From Schistosoma mansoni (lineage: Eukaryota > Platyhelminthes > Trematoda > Strigeidida > Schistosomatidae): a stretch of DNA of 64,000 nt. The DNA lies in NCBI RefSeq assembly GCF_000237925.1, contig NW_017386114.1, positions 120,242 to 184,241 of the forward strand, read 5' to 3'. Of the stretch, positions 13,201-23,486 are shown in pieces; the stretch's first letter is position 1, and each line of letters starts with the position of its first letter. A model generated the notes under the pieces. That model did no database searches, was not told where the DNA came from, and worked only from the letters and a program-made list of their open reading frames with translations. Made by a program: the position numbers and the translations under genes.

Positions 13201-16200
13201 ATCTCCCATCAGAATGGTCAGGTCCTTGGTTGGGCACTTCTCGAAGATCGATTGCAGCCTATCGTAGAATTGGTCTTTAGCGTCTTCATCGTAGTCGTTG
13301 GTCGGCGCATAGCATTGGATGACGTTCATTGTAATGCCCTCTCTCTTTGTTTTGAAGGAGGCTTTGATGATCTTGGTCCATGAGATTCCCATACAATAAG
13401 TGCATTTTGTGTTTTTCTGGACAGCATCAATGCAACTACTTGTGTATGTGGGGCATTTTCTTCTTCATGACCGGAGTATAACAGAAGTTCTCCTGAAGAC
13501 AGTCGTTGTTGTCCAACCTGCGTCCAATGTGTTTCACTGATTCCAAGCACCTCCAGGTTGTATTTTCTCATTTCTGCAGCAATTTGGAAGACTCTTCCGG
13601 TCTCCCACATTGTTCGGACATTCCATGTACCTATAAAAAAATTGTCGCTCTGGTTGTAAGAAGGTGCATCGGCCTCATGACTTCCGAAGGAACTCGGCTT
13701 TCATAATGAGACGTCATAATTATTCCTTCTACTCCCAGAGCAGAGTTTGAATGGTTTGAATGATTTTTTCGGGTTAGCGTTTTTTTAGCGAGTTGATTTT
13801 CTACGGGATGGGGTCGCTAACCCCATGTCCAACCCTCCTCCTTTACCCGGGCTTGGGACCGGCAGTAACCCCCAGAGGAGCTACAGGCGGAGTTATCCTT
13901 CATGACACATAAATCAAATGTTTACTGCAAAACATGTACAGAAAAGATCCGTTTTCCGAGCGGTTTCTTTCAATTCGATATTCAGTATAACTCCATCATA
14001 ATGGAATACAACCAATAAGTAACATTCATTATTATCGTTGTAGGTATGAATAAACTTTGCCAAGATATCATATCAATGAATCTTCCCATACCTAATATTT
14101 ATTGGCGTCTGTGCTGGAAACTGTTAACACCCATCACTTTGACCGTAAGCATATTTCCTCTGGTCATTCCCATTTTAACAGTTACATTTTATTTGTTTTA
14201 TAAAATGAAATTTGATGTAGGAACCGTTTGCCAAAATATGGTATATCTTGAAAATTAAGTTTGTTGCAGGCCTACGCCAGTTGATAATCACAAAATGACT
14301 GCGCTCTATTTTAGTACGAAAGTGTTCTGTAGGGACAGTAAATGACACAACAATTCAGTTAGAAATCCATAAGCTAGTACGAGATAGAGAAAACGAAACC
14401 TTTGGAATAGCTTCATATTCCGAACAAATGTCAAAGATTAAAAGGAAACAGACGTTTATGTAGTAATACTCAATGACTTTGGGCCACAACAAGATTAACA
14501 AACAACGAATGACAACCAGTCAGATAATACCAAAAATCATTATGGAAATATGAATTGGGAAAATGCCATCGAAGAAAAAACTACCATGCAGCAAAAAAAA
14601 CTAGATAAATTGAGTCATCCTTAACAAAACGTAAAGAAGAATATTGTGTAAAAGTTGTAATTTGATTGGTGATCCACGGTTATAACTTGTGGGTTTTGTG
14701 CCCCATTAATATATAGCGTGATGATGATGCCAATTAAAGAACAGTGACTTATCAATCGGACCAATGACGCATAAATCCCGTACGAGCAGTCTGCAGTCCT
14801 TATCGGTCCTCCTTCCTGCTTAGCCCTGCCTGTTGAGTCCAGAACACCAATCTCAGCCTTTGCAATATGAATCATGTATTTCAAACATACTGGGTTGATA
14901 TACAAACCAAACAGACTACATCGCATCACAAAAGAAAAAATAACATTTGTACAAGATTTAGCCAAAAGTGGCTGTAAATGTGAGAGACTGTAAATAATAG
15001 ACTGGATATAACTCAAGAACGGTAAGTCGTGTAGTAATAGGTCAAGATGAAGCTTATAATAAGAGGAACACGAATATGAACGGTTTAGTTAATTATACAG
15101 GAAACAAATATGTATAATATTAGTCCAGAATTAAATTCCAAGAGTTAGCATTCATTATTCTCATCAGGATATAACATCTACACAGTTACTTTCACTTAAC
15201 TGAAATTAAAGTAAATGTCCGTTCAGAAAAAACAAGACTGTAAAAATGCGAAGTAATTATATGGATATTGAATTAAGCCATTGGAATGAACCAAAGAGAA
15301 CCATACTAATTATGGTCCCAAGACACAGACTATCTAATCAATGTTGAAAAAAGATGAGTAATACTTTTTCAACAATAACGTGATGAACTACGTAAAATAA
15401 TCAACCCAAACCGTAATTCAATTAAATCATAGAGGCTTTTTTAGGAAGAAGTAGTAGGACAAAACTTGTTCCAATGACAATATAGGTTGGAAACGTAAGT
15501 ACTCCAAGAATACAGTAAAAACAAATGAAAGTTTACTCCATACGTGGTGAGGTAGAAAAATATTCGATTTACTTTAAAACCAAGGATTTTGTCGTATCTT
15601 TAATTAGACTACATAAACTTTCACATAACTGCCTTGTGTTTATATATAGATATTCTATTTTACCATACAAATTTGGTAAGATTTTGTTTAGCAAACTGAC
15701 GACACTTGTTGCACATCTATGCCATTCGAATACCTCTTAAAATGATGAGCATACTATGGAATAATTACTTCATACCTTATGAATCATTGACACATACACA
15801 AAATGACCACAAATATTTTGTCATTGAATTGAAAACAGGACCATCACAGAAGTTCAGTGTAGTGTTATGAATAGAGAACCAGTCAATGAGTTTGCACATC
15901 CACGAATGACGTGTTTGAATATGTACCACTATACATATTGTGCAATTATAGCTTATTGGTAGTTTAAATCCCTTGAAAAGTCGAACAAAACGCTGATCGG
16001 ACCTAGATCTGAAGACGATTCACATGAATATTATGGAATATGTAAACGGTTAACATAGCAAGTCAAGTCTAGTCATTTTACATGTTAGTGTTCCAGACTC
16101 TGGACAGTATATTATTTCACAACGTCCATTTGTTTCTAATAAGTTCACTTTATTGTATTAATTTGATTGTTAATGACTTCGACTATTTGAAACTTAGTGT

Positions 16201-18812
16201 TAATCTTAATATACGTGTAACAAAACTAAGATCCTATGAAGCACTGAATTATATCCGTTTTAGGTATAGAAAATAACATAATTAGTTCCATATACTGAAC
16301 TAAATATCTTTAGATGGTAAGAGACAGTCTGGAGGAAACTCTGGATCCATGTTTCATGATAGTTTGCACTTGTGAGCTTTAAGAAATTGATGTTCCCAGG
16401 TGAAATCAAACCCACGTCAACCAGTTTCATTGAGATATTACCAATGAAATATTCAGGCTATAACTCAACTACATACTTTTCTTATTAGGTATGAACAACC
16501 GAGAAATCATTATTTATTTTAATCAAGTGATTGTTTTACAATTGGCAAGGAATAAATATACTACTTAGCAGAATACTACGTCCCATTTAGTCAGTATTTG
16601 AATTGGTCACTTACTTTTTTTCTTTGAATTTTCCTGATCATTGAAGGTTATGATAATCAGTTCACTGATAGATCCTACACCATTACAATATAATTATGGA
16701 GTAAAACATCCAGAATTATCAACTTATTATTCAGAAGTAGTAAATATCACTCTGCACGGAACTTCACAATTTTATGTTTATCCAAAATGGTCAATTTATT
16801 TAGGTTGGACTATGAGTGGAATATCAATTAGCATGATTCCATTGGTATTTTTCATTGTTTTAGTTAAAAACGGTTTTAAAATCAAGGTAAATTACTTTGT
16901 TTTATTCTGTATATTCGGTCTCTTCTTTATTTTTATGAATTAATCAATATATAAAATCTACAGAGAAAATAGAGTCGATAAATTTGGTAGTATGTTCAAA
17001 GAAAACACTTTTGTGTATCCAATCACATTTAATATAGGTAAATTTAAGTAGATCATAGAGCTAAATATATTATACATAATGCAATTTTTTTATAATCAGT
17101 CATAAATGAAACATAGAACTTGGCACAAATGGGCATCTATTAGAGTTTTCCACATATTATTAAGTATGACAAGAGTAGAAATGTCAATAGATTAAGGGTA
17201 TAAAAGACAATAAGATGTCGAACATAAAAATACGTCGGGTAGCACCCGGGTCCAGGGTTTCCTGTTGACCACCTCCAACCACCATCTTATCCCAGTAACC
17301 AGGATGTGTTTCGACATATTTGGGAGTCGTCAGTTAAATGTACCATCAATTAAGTATCGATCCTCACACGACTGGGACATTTCGGACCATCCCTAGTAAT
17401 ATTGTTTGATTTCCGACTTCAACCAAAAGTAATACAATAAAACTCATTTATATGGATAAATACAAATAAAAATCAATTTCTGCTTTAAGTTTTAAAGGAG
17501 CTACTGAATCATCTTAGTAGTATGAATGTATTCACACAAATTAATGGCTTTCACTAATATTATTACTTAATATTTCGATTGTTATTTCACTTGTCAATTT
17601 GAGAATCACTTTTCCAGAGTAGAACTTCACTGCATCTAGCTTTTATTTACGGAATTATTATTTATATGACGCTACACATTAGTTGTATATCTAGAAAGAC
17701 TAATCAATTGCAGTCCTCAACACCAACAACGGAAAAACACAAATCCTCACATACACAAGAACATAGTTTGATAAAAAAAAAACGAATAAAAACCAAAATA
17801 TAACTAGTATGGAATAATCTGTACGACTCAAATATGCATACATTTACATATGCCTCATTATTAGGCTGCACAATCCACGGCTCTCCCTTGAAGATTCGAG
17901 CCTACCACCTTCGGTCTCGCACGAGAACGCTTAACCTATAGACCAACTGGGCTGGAATCCAACAGTGTGAATGTCTAGCTTATCATTCCCTTACTAGTTA
18001 CTAAATTCGAGAGGAAATTCCCGAAGTACTAGTGAAAAGCCGTGGCCAGTGAAACTTAACCGTATCAGGTGAGTCAGTCACACCTCGAAGACAATGGAAG
18101 ATAGTCGCCCGATATCGTGAATTGATTAAGCCTAGACATTAACACAGTTGGATACTGGCTCAGTTGGTCCAGACGTTAAGCGTTCGCACGCGAGACCAAA
18201 GTTGCTGGGTCCGATTCTCTTGTGAAAGGTCTTGGATAAGCACTGCTGAAGTCCCATACTACGACAAAACAGCCGTCCAGTGCTTCGTGGTTTTCACTAG
18301 TGGTCCAACATTGACCGGCTCATGATTTCAGTAAAATTCAACAATCTCCACAACCCTATGCTGACATATATACACATGTCGCTTATGTACACAGAGTTCA
18401 GGTTTGAAAAGATAGTTTGCTAACGCCTCTGCATTTCATAAGTTACCAATTTGCGCTCCTCTTAAGAAAAATCGTCTGGTTGTATAGATGATTTCAGAGG
18501 ACTTATCAGTTGGGACCATGTGACCAGAGTTCACACTGGATAAAATTGTGAAAAGTTTAACTTCCAATAATCAGATTAGCAGATTTCTTACAAAGTAACA
18601 TGTAACGATTTTTTAATTTCCAATTATACATTAATTTACAGATTGGTGAAATTTTCTCAATGGGACCACTAGATGTATGGCCAGTCAAGAAACGACATCA
18701 AATATGTAGTCAATATTTCAACCAAAGAGAAGGAGGCCTTGACGAGAAACATACTGGCAAAATAAATGACGATGAAAATATACAAAGTAATCATTTTGAA
18801 TCTTCAATATAA
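2002..18812 (+). CDS. SLC6 neurotransmitter-sodium symporter, monoamine (dopamine/noradrenaline)-like; C-terminal eight exons
   Basis: Eight GT-AG exons join in phase to give 364 residues from TM6 to the stop: 2002-2105, 2749-2873, 4071-4183, 7304-7444, 9341-9440, 14044-14144, 16647-16886 and 18642-18812. SLC6 proteins move neurotransmitters or amino acids with Na+ and Cl- across the plasma membrane. Visible family marks are [12 protein letters not shown] (TM6), [20 protein letters not shown], the TM8 Na+-site motif LGLDS followed by [24 protein letters not shown] (TM10) and YWRLCWK (TM11). MGG[ML]ES after LG[IL]DS is typical of dopamine/noradrenaline transporters rather than SERT, so a catecholamine transporter is inferred. 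The N-terminal exons lie left of the window. Introns run from 643 to 4603 nt; the largest holds an antisense RTE copy. Extracellular loop 6 is longer than in vertebrate homologues. An AATAAA at 19095 could serve polyadenylation. Substrate is inferred from similarity only. Confidence 0.9.
2749..2873 (+). CDS. SLC6 transporter exon (TM7)
   Basis: The acceptor AG is at 2747-2748 and the donor is GTAAG at 2874. The split codon AG|A gives Arg, then [17 protein letters not shown] and TM7. One G is carried to the next exon. Confidence 0.88.
3080..3175 (-). repeat. Hammerhead-SINE remnant
   Basis: On the minus strand the segment aligns with the second half of the SINE family: TGATCAATCCC, CATACCAGGAC, AAAAC, then a run resembling CTTCCAGGTTTTC. 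The CpG in the ribozyme core has become CpA. Confidence 0.55.
4071..4183 (+). CDS. SLC6 transporter exon (TM7-TM8)
   Basis: It starts with GT, completing a Gly codon, then [17 protein letters not shown] and the TM8 start ending LGLDSG. The donor is GTGAGT at 4184. A (TA)n tract begins 36 bases downstream in the intron. Confidence 0.88.
4220..4275. repeat. (TA)n microsatellite
   Basis: About 28 uninterrupted TA units lie in the SLC6 intron just after the exon ending at 4183. Confidence 0.97.
5500..5735 (+). repeat. Hammerhead-SINE copy, decayed
   Basis: The segment contains the tRNA-like head (GGTCTAAAGGTTAAGCGCTC, then a B-box-like GGTTCCCAG) followed by the ribozyme region with AATACTAGGATGAAAAC. 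The CUGAGGA box is mutated to CTAAAGA. It lies in the SLC6 intron. Confidence 0.6.
6010..6513. repeat. Long inverted repeat built on a hammerhead SINE
   Basis: The arms 6010-6215 and about 6306-6513 are reverse complements. The inner ~147 bases (6059-6205 against the right arm) differ at only a few positions, while the outer ends are about 80% alike. The ~95-base spacer holds the tRNA-like head of the SINE on the minus strand, with a GGTTTCGATTCCC B box. Duplicated sequence extends past the SINE 3' end into flanking DNA, so this is a fold-back duplication and not simply two SINEs inserted head to head. It lies in an SLC6 intron and would form a long RNA hairpin if transcribed. Confidence 0.85.
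6972..6995. repeat. Small perfect hairpin
   Basis: ACTGACAGTG and CACTGTCAGT form a perfect 10-bp inverted repeat around a 4-base loop in the SLC6 intron. No function can be assigned. Confidence 0.8.
7304..7444 (+). CDS. SLC6 transporter exon (TM8-TM9)
   Basis: This 47-codon exon in phase 0 follows CAG at 7301-7303 and ends before GTATGT. It reads [13 protein letters not shown] (TM8, monoamine-transporter signature), then TM9 and NVTS. The initial ATG is an internal Met, not a start. Confidence 0.9.
8630..8760 (+). repeat. SM-alpha-like SINE fragment (3' part)
   Basis: The run CTAGACCTGGACTTCGTG, then GGCGTTAATCAGCAAGGC and ATACCTGT, resembles the downstream part of SM-alpha repeats as I recall them. 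No hammerhead core is left in this fragment. Confidence 0.4.
9341..9440 (+). CDS. SLC6 transporter exon (TM10)
   Basis: It follows TTTTAAG and ends before GTAAGT at 9441. It reads [19 protein letters not shown] and a hydrophobic TM10 ending AWFYG, with the last Gly codon split after one base. Confidence 0.9.
9655..9745 (-). repeat. Hammerhead-SINE fragment with intact CUGAGGA box
   Basis: On the minus strand it reads ACTG, CTGAGGAG, TCTCATGATAGGAT, AAAAC, GGACATC, TAGTGCTTCCAGG. CUGAGGA and a cleavable AUC are kept, but the GAAA box reads AAAA, which should disable cleavage. Confidence 0.65.
10440..10560 (+). repeat. Hammerhead-SINE copy, decayed
   Basis: A B-box-like ATTCGATTCC at about 10467 is followed by GAGGAGTCC, GAGACTTGGAC, AAAAC, a GTC triplet and CCATAATTCTTGG. 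The core CpG is CpA here. It lies in the SLC6 intron just before RTE copy 1. Confidence 0.55.
10719..12443 (-). pseudogene. RTE-A copy 1 reverse transcriptase region
   Basis: An open 574-codon stretch with RT motifs in order: [42 protein letters not shown] (motif A), [14 protein letters not shown] (motif B), LDFADD (motif C, FADD variant), then the C-terminal segment with [14 protein letters not shown]. The ATG at 12443 is internal to the ancestral polyprotein, so this is the RT half cut off from its endonuclease and not a separate gene. Confidence 0.9.
12541..13610 (-). pseudogene. RTE-A copy 1 endonuclease region (frameshifted)
   Basis: Two overlapping frames (13610-13326 and 13392-12541) together cover the apurinic-like endonuclease. 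The first has SETHWTQVG; the second has [19 protein letters not shown], the IDHICI segment and ASDHHLL. Comparison with the copy at 57895 shows a one-base shift just before 13390, and the frame then ends at 12541 where the intact copy continues. Confidence 0.88.
13907..14043. other. Remainder of SLC6 intron after RTE copy 1
   Basis: AT-rich sequence leading to the acceptor TAG at 14041-14043; no further feature seen. Confidence 0.6.
14044..14144 (+). CDS. SLC6 transporter exon (TM11 start)
   Basis: The acceptor TAG is at 14041-14043 and the donor GTAAGC at 14145. It reads [17 protein letters not shown] then [11 protein letters not shown], a strongly conserved SLC6 segment. Confidence 0.9.
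14145..16646. other. SLC6 intron, no assigned element
   Basis: A 131-codon minus-strand frame at 14621-15016 has no recognisable domain. The surrounding 14640-14930 is less AT-rich than the rest and may be an interspersed repeat fragment, but I see no second copy in the window to prove it. Confidence 0.4.
16647..16886 (+). CDS. SLC6 transporter exon (TM11 end, long EL6, TM12)
   Basis: This 80-codon exon in phase 0 has its acceptor AG at 16645-16646 and donor GTAAAT at 16887. It encodes the end of TM11, an extended extracellular loop 6 with an NIT N-glycosylation sequon, the [10 protein letters not shown] motif and TM12. Confidence 0.88.
17235..17350 (-). repeat. SM-alpha-like SINE fragment with degenerate hammerhead
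   Basis: On the minus strand: CUGACGA, CUCCCAAAUA, GUCGAAAC, an AUC triplet and CCUGG, followed by a GATGGTGGTTGGAGGTGG tail. The stem II arms no longer match. It lies in the last SLC6 intron. Confidence 0.6.
17868..17985 (-). repeat. tRNA-like head of a hammerhead SINE
   Basis: On the minus strand the A-box-like CCCAGTTGGTCTATAGG and B-box-like GGCTCGAATCTTC are recognisable, with GTTAAGCGTTCTCGTGCG between them. The ribozyme part is missing or beyond recognition. Confidence 0.6.
18030..18375 (+). repeat. Hammerhead SINE, near full length
   Basis: In order: a 5' module ending before TAGACATTAACAC, the tRNA-like head (GGCTCAGTTGGTCCAGACG; B box GGGTCCGATTC), then GCACTG, CTGA, AGTCCCATACTACGAC, AAAAC, AGCCGTC, CAGTGC and the TTTTCACTAGTGGTCC tail. 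Stem I (GCACTG/CAGTGC) and the GTC cleavage triplet are intact, but CUGAGGAG has lost two bases and GAAA reads AAAA. It lies in the last SLC6 intron, head to head with the fragment at 17868. Confidence 0.75.
18642..18812 (+). CDS. SLC6 transporter last exon (cytoplasmic tail)
   Basis: The acceptor ACAG ends at 18641. The exon encodes 56 residues and the TAA at 18810-18812. The tail is polar and divergent apart from a GPLDVWPV segment that resembles SLC6 tails. Confidence 0.82.
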   Translation: MGEIFSMGPLDVWPVKKRHQICSQYFNQREGGLDEKHTGKINDDENIQSNHFESSI

Positions 18813-20578
18813 GCAAATTAAGACCTAGAGTTAATCAATTCATACATAAGAAGAATCTACAAACACATGAGAGTAACACCATTAAGTGGATATACCAGAA
18901 CAATTACAAAATAACTAGAGGCAACTACTTCGTTCATATTTCAAACATATTTATCATATTGATTTATGTACATGTCGCTTACAAATTCGATATTCCTAAC
19001 CCTGAACCCAGGATATTTTAGCAATTTTTTGCAAACAAAATATTATATGAACAATTGGCTTGAACTAATTATTTGTTGTCCTAACCATAATGACAATAAA
19101 TTATACGTCCCAATGCACATTTATTATTTTTCCCAACACGATAACTATTAAGTGACGTTATTAGATGGTAAGCGTCCGGCCTGAAACATGAAGGACGCAA
19201 CGAAGACAATCAACAAGAAACTAGAGAGAAATGAAGAGAATATGAAATGTGGAATGGAAAAGTACAGAATAAATAATATGTAATGTCGACAAAAATAAGT
19301 AAGCGGACTTACCGTGACTTTGTCATCTACAGAAACATAGTACGGATAAACAGTGAAAGATATTAAAATAACCAAGGGTTGGAATAATTAAGGAACAGTA
19401 GGCAGATATATAAGTTATGCAAGACGATTGGGAATGAACACATCCGTGATAAATACTAAAAACACATATCCCTGGCTATCATATATTGATGACAACGCCA
19501 TCAAAAATAGGGATGTAGTCATTATGAGAGCAAAAAACCCGGCAGTAATTAAACTTATGAATTGGTACTGTCTTGATTAAACCATATCCAACTTTTCCCA
19601 AACTATTTACTGATCAACAAATATCCTAACTTATTGTTATCAATCTTCCACAATAAATGCTCTGAAGATAAGCACGCTGAATTCATATAACCCTTTCTGT
19701 TATTTGTAGGATAGGAAATGTGTTTGTTAAAAGAAGACAAATAACGTATACGTCTGTACCATGCAAATTTCGACTACCCCCTGTAAGAAGTATCGATTTA
19801 CGTGAGTGACTTAATACAGCTACCTCATAATTCCCTATTTAGTAACGACCAATCATAACTGCATACAGATCCAACATCTGACCGAAACAAAGCTACAATC
19901 TCTCCCTTATTTCAAGCAAAATTTCGTGCACGAATAGACAATGAGTGACCATAATGAACGTAAATCTCGATCGGCCTAACTTATATATTTTCAATGAATC
20001 ATCCTAATACCCAAGGAAGAAGTTCAGATTCCTTACGTATGAGCTGTATAATAACTGACTAAAGTGACTTCTGATGTTTCTGTTACATAATGCATTCATA
20101 GAATAAGGTGGACAGTATTGGAAACGATGTGTTCTAGGACTAAACAGTTGAGAAAACTTTTAATTAACTATCATTCCAAGTGTTTTTACTCGCCATCACA
20201 TTCATATCTTACAGAATAAATTAGTTCAGGTTATAGCAAATAGAGATAACAAATATTCTGGACTTTCACCCGTAATTCTTGTTGACTATTTCCATAAGAA
20301 TAAATATAAAGCAAGACCACAACTAAATGATTACGTACAATGATCTAACAGCTAACCGGAACCAAATAACTACCACTCACCTATGTTCACTAATTGCACT
20401 GAACAGTACTTCGACGTATGATCGAAGATAAAGAGCTGATGACCATCAGAAAAGATTGTTTTTTATGTTTAGTCATCATATTCACAAGTAACTACCACAA
20501 GTGAAATGTAACGAGAGACTAGCAGTATCAGTCCCAAAATCTCATCAATTATTGAAATTGCTTTCTACAACGTTATCT
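18813..20578. other. Region between the SLC6 stop and RTE copy 2
   Basis: After the likely 3' UTR and polyA signals (19095, about 19269) I see only AT-rich sequence without credible coding potential. Confidence 0.5.
19095..19100 (+). terminator. Candidate polyadenylation signal for the SLC6 gene
   Basis: AATAAA lies 283 bases after the stop codon. Another AATAAA lies near 19269, so the cleavage site is uncertain. Confidence 0.4.
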
Positions 20579-20594
20579 ACATCGTTGAACTTAC

Positions 20595-22319
20595 TTACTT
20601 ATGCCTGTTACTCCCAATGGAGCATAGGCCGCCGACCAGCTTTCTCCAGCCCACTCTGTCCTGGGTCTTCTTTTCTAGTTCTATCCAGTTCTTGTTCATT
20701 CTTCTCATGCCTGTCTCTATTTCTCGGCGTAATGTGTTCTTTGGTCTTCCTCTTCTCCTTTGGCCTTCAGGATTCCATGTGAGGGCTTGTCTTGTGACGC
20801 AATTAGGTGATTTCCTCAAGGTGTGCCCAATCCACTTCCAGCGCTTCTTCCTGATTTCTTCCTCTGCTGGAATCTGGTTTGTTGTCTCCCACAGTAACTT
20901 GTTGCTGATAGTGTCTGGCCATTGGATCCGAAGTATCTTGCGTAGACAGCTGTTAATAAACACTTGTATCTTCTGGATAACGGCTTTCATAGTTCTCCAC
21001 GTCTTCGCCCCATACAGCAGAACTGTCTTGACATTTGTATCGAAAATTCTAACCTTGGTGTTGGTTGACAATTGTTTTGAGTTCCAGATGTTTTTCAGTT
21101 GTAAATATGCTGCTCTTGCTTTGCCGATCCTCGCCCTCACATCAGCATCTGATCCACCGTGTTCATCAATGATGCTGCCCAGATATGTAAAGGTTTCCAT
21201 ATCCTCCAAAGCTTCTCCGTCAAGTGTAATTTGATTGGTGCATGTTGTGTTGTATCGGAGAGTCTTGCTTTTCTCTTTGTTTATATTGAGACCTACTGCT
21301 GCTACACTGGTCGTTTTCTCCTGCATTTGTTGTTGCGTTTGTGATAGAAGAGCCAGATCATCTGCGAAGTCTAGATCGTCAAGCTGCATCCTGCCTGTCC
21401 ACTGTATCCCGTGATTTCCTCCAGATGTTGACGCCTTCATGATCCAGTCGATCACCAGGAGAAAGAGAAAGGGTGAGAGTAAGCAACCTTGTCTAACACC
21501 GGTCTTTACTTCAAACGAGTCGGCGAGTTGTCCTCCGTGGACGATTTGGCAGTTTAGTCCATCATAGGAGTTCCGTATGATATTGACTATCTTCTCAGGC
21601 ACGCCGTAGTGTCGAAGAAGCCTCCATAGTGTTGTCCTGTCCACGCTATCAAATGCCTTCTCGTAGTCGATGAAGTTGATGTACAGCGATGAATTCCATT
21701 CGATTGATTGTTCCACAATGATACGCAGAGTTGCGATTTGGTCTGTACACGATCTATCCTTACGAAATCCAGCTTGTTGATCTCGAAGTTGGGCGTCTAC
21801 GGAATCCTTCATCCTGTTTAACAATACTCTGTTGAAGACTTTTCCTGGTATCGAGAGAAGAGTGATGCCTCTGTAGTTATCGCACTTGCTGAGATCGCCT
21901 TTCTTTGGTATCTTGATCAGAAGTCCTTTTTTCCAGTCTATTGGTACTTGTTCTTCATCCCAAATCTTACTGAAGAGAATGTGGAGTATCTTCGCAGTTA
22001 CTGCAAAATCTGCTCTCGGTACCCCTGCTGGAATGCTGTCTGGTCCCGCTGCCTTGCCGCTCTTGATTTGTCTGATGGCCATGCTGATCACTTCAATTGT
22101 TGGTGGGCAAACATTGATTGGGAGGTCCGTGGGTGCTACTTCGATGTTGGGTGAGTCCAGTGGAGCTGGTCGATTTGAGAGTTCTTCGAAGTGTTCTACC
22201 CACCTGTTTCGTTGTTCTTCAATGTCGGTGGTTACTTTGCCTTCCTTGCTTTTCACTGGTCTTTCTGGCTTACGGTAATTTCCAGCAAGTTTCTTTGTTG
22301 TATCATACAATTGTTCCAT
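20595..22319 (-). pseudogene. RTE-A copy 2 reverse transcriptase region
   Basis: Open over 574 codons with all RT motifs including FADD. It is separated from the endonuclease by the shared stop and frameshift. Confidence 0.9.
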
Positions 22320-22416
22320 GTTTCCTAATCGTGCAGCCTGTAATTGTTAAATCTTCCACACATTTACTTTTGTCGGTTCTGATGCTCCTCTTCACGTGCT
22401 TGTTTACTTCTGCGTA

Positions 22417-23486
22417 TTAGGCTTGTGCCTTGGCTTTCTTTGCATTTGTTCGGCTGGTATTGATTGTTGCCTTCTTGGTCCCTCTTTCTTCAATCTTATC
22501 TAGTGTACCAACAGTGATCCATTTCTTGTGATGGTGCTTCTTTTGGCCCAGAACCTCCTGACATGTTGAAACGATTGCCTCCTTGATACCTTTCCAGTTG
22601 CTCCCCATGGTAGTCCCCTCTCCATTGAGTAGATCATGAAAGGCCTCGAACCTGTTGCTGAGGGCTATGTTGAATTTGTTAAGTTTGTCAGCATCTCGAA
22701 GAAAGGCCGTATTAAACTTTTGTGATGTCGTCCGCGCCGTTGTCCAGTGTTTCCTAAGTTTTAGTTTCATCTTGGCGACCAGCAAATGATGATCGGATGC
22801 TATATCAGCTCCTCTCCTGGTTCTCACATCCTCCATCGTCCTCCTGAACTTTTTGTTGATGCAGATATGGTCGATTTGATTCTGTGTAGTGTGATCCGGT
22901 GAAATCCAAGTGGCTTTGTGTATGTTTTTGTGTGGGAATATGGTGCCACCTATGACCAGTTTATTGAATGCACATAGGTTTGCAAATCTCTCACCATTTT
23001 CGTTCCTTTCTCCCAGTCCATGTTGTCCCATGACGTCTTCGTATCCAGTGTTGTCCATTCCAACCTTGGCATTGAGATCTCCCATCAGAATGGTCAGGTC
23101 CTTGGTTGGGCACTTCTCGAAGATCGATTGCAGCCTATCGTAGAATTGGTCTTTAGCGTCTTCATCGTAGTCGTTGGTCGGCGCATAGCATTGGATGACG
23201 TTCATTGTAATGCCCTCTCTCTTTGTTTTGAAGGAGGCTTTGATGATCTTGGTCCATGAGATTCCCATACAATAAGTGCATTTTGTGTTTTTCTGGACAG
23301 CATCAATGCAACTACTTGTGTATGTGGGGCATTTTCTTCTTCATGACCGGAGTATAACAGAAGTTCTCCTGAAGACAGTCGTTGTTGTCCAACCTGCGTC
23401 CAATGTGTTTCACTGATTCCAAGCACCTCCAGGTTGTATTTTCTCATTTCTGCAGCAATTTGGAAGACTCTTCCGGTCTCCCACAT
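22417..23486 (-). pseudogene. RTE-A copy 2 endonuclease region (frameshifted)
   Basis: The same two overlapping frames and the same terminal stop as in copy 1, with identical endonuclease motifs ([19 protein letters not shown]). Confidence 0.88.

Larger units (their letters stand above)
10711..13893 (-). mobile_element. RTE family A, copy 1, full length, antisense in an SLC6 intron
   Basis: A non-LTR retrotransposon of 3183 bp flanked by the TSD TATCCTTCATGAC (10698-10710 and 13894-13906). It starts on the minus strand with a GC-rich 5' UTR and ends in a (TAAG)n-like tail. The coding frame encodes an APE endonuclease followed by reverse transcriptase, but it is broken: a frameshift near 13390 inside the endonuclease, a stop at 12541-12543 and another frameshift near 12450 between the two domains. 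Conserved parts include [15 protein letters not shown] and SDHH (endonuclease), and [36 protein letters not shown] and FADD (RT). It is incapable of making one continuous protein. Confidence 0.93.

Noticed and set aside
10639-13706. Many plus-strand frames over RTE copy 1 (also 20501-23585 over copy 2)
   Set aside because: They are antisense shadows of the endonuclease and RT coding region, and repeat identically in both copies.
14621-15016. 131-codon minus-strand frame as a gene
   Set aside because: No domain, no splice context and low-complexity ends; more likely repeat or intron sequence.
17870-18260. tRNA genes suggested by A and B boxes
   Set aside because: No cloverleaf can be closed, and each is followed by SINE sequence; they are SINE heads.
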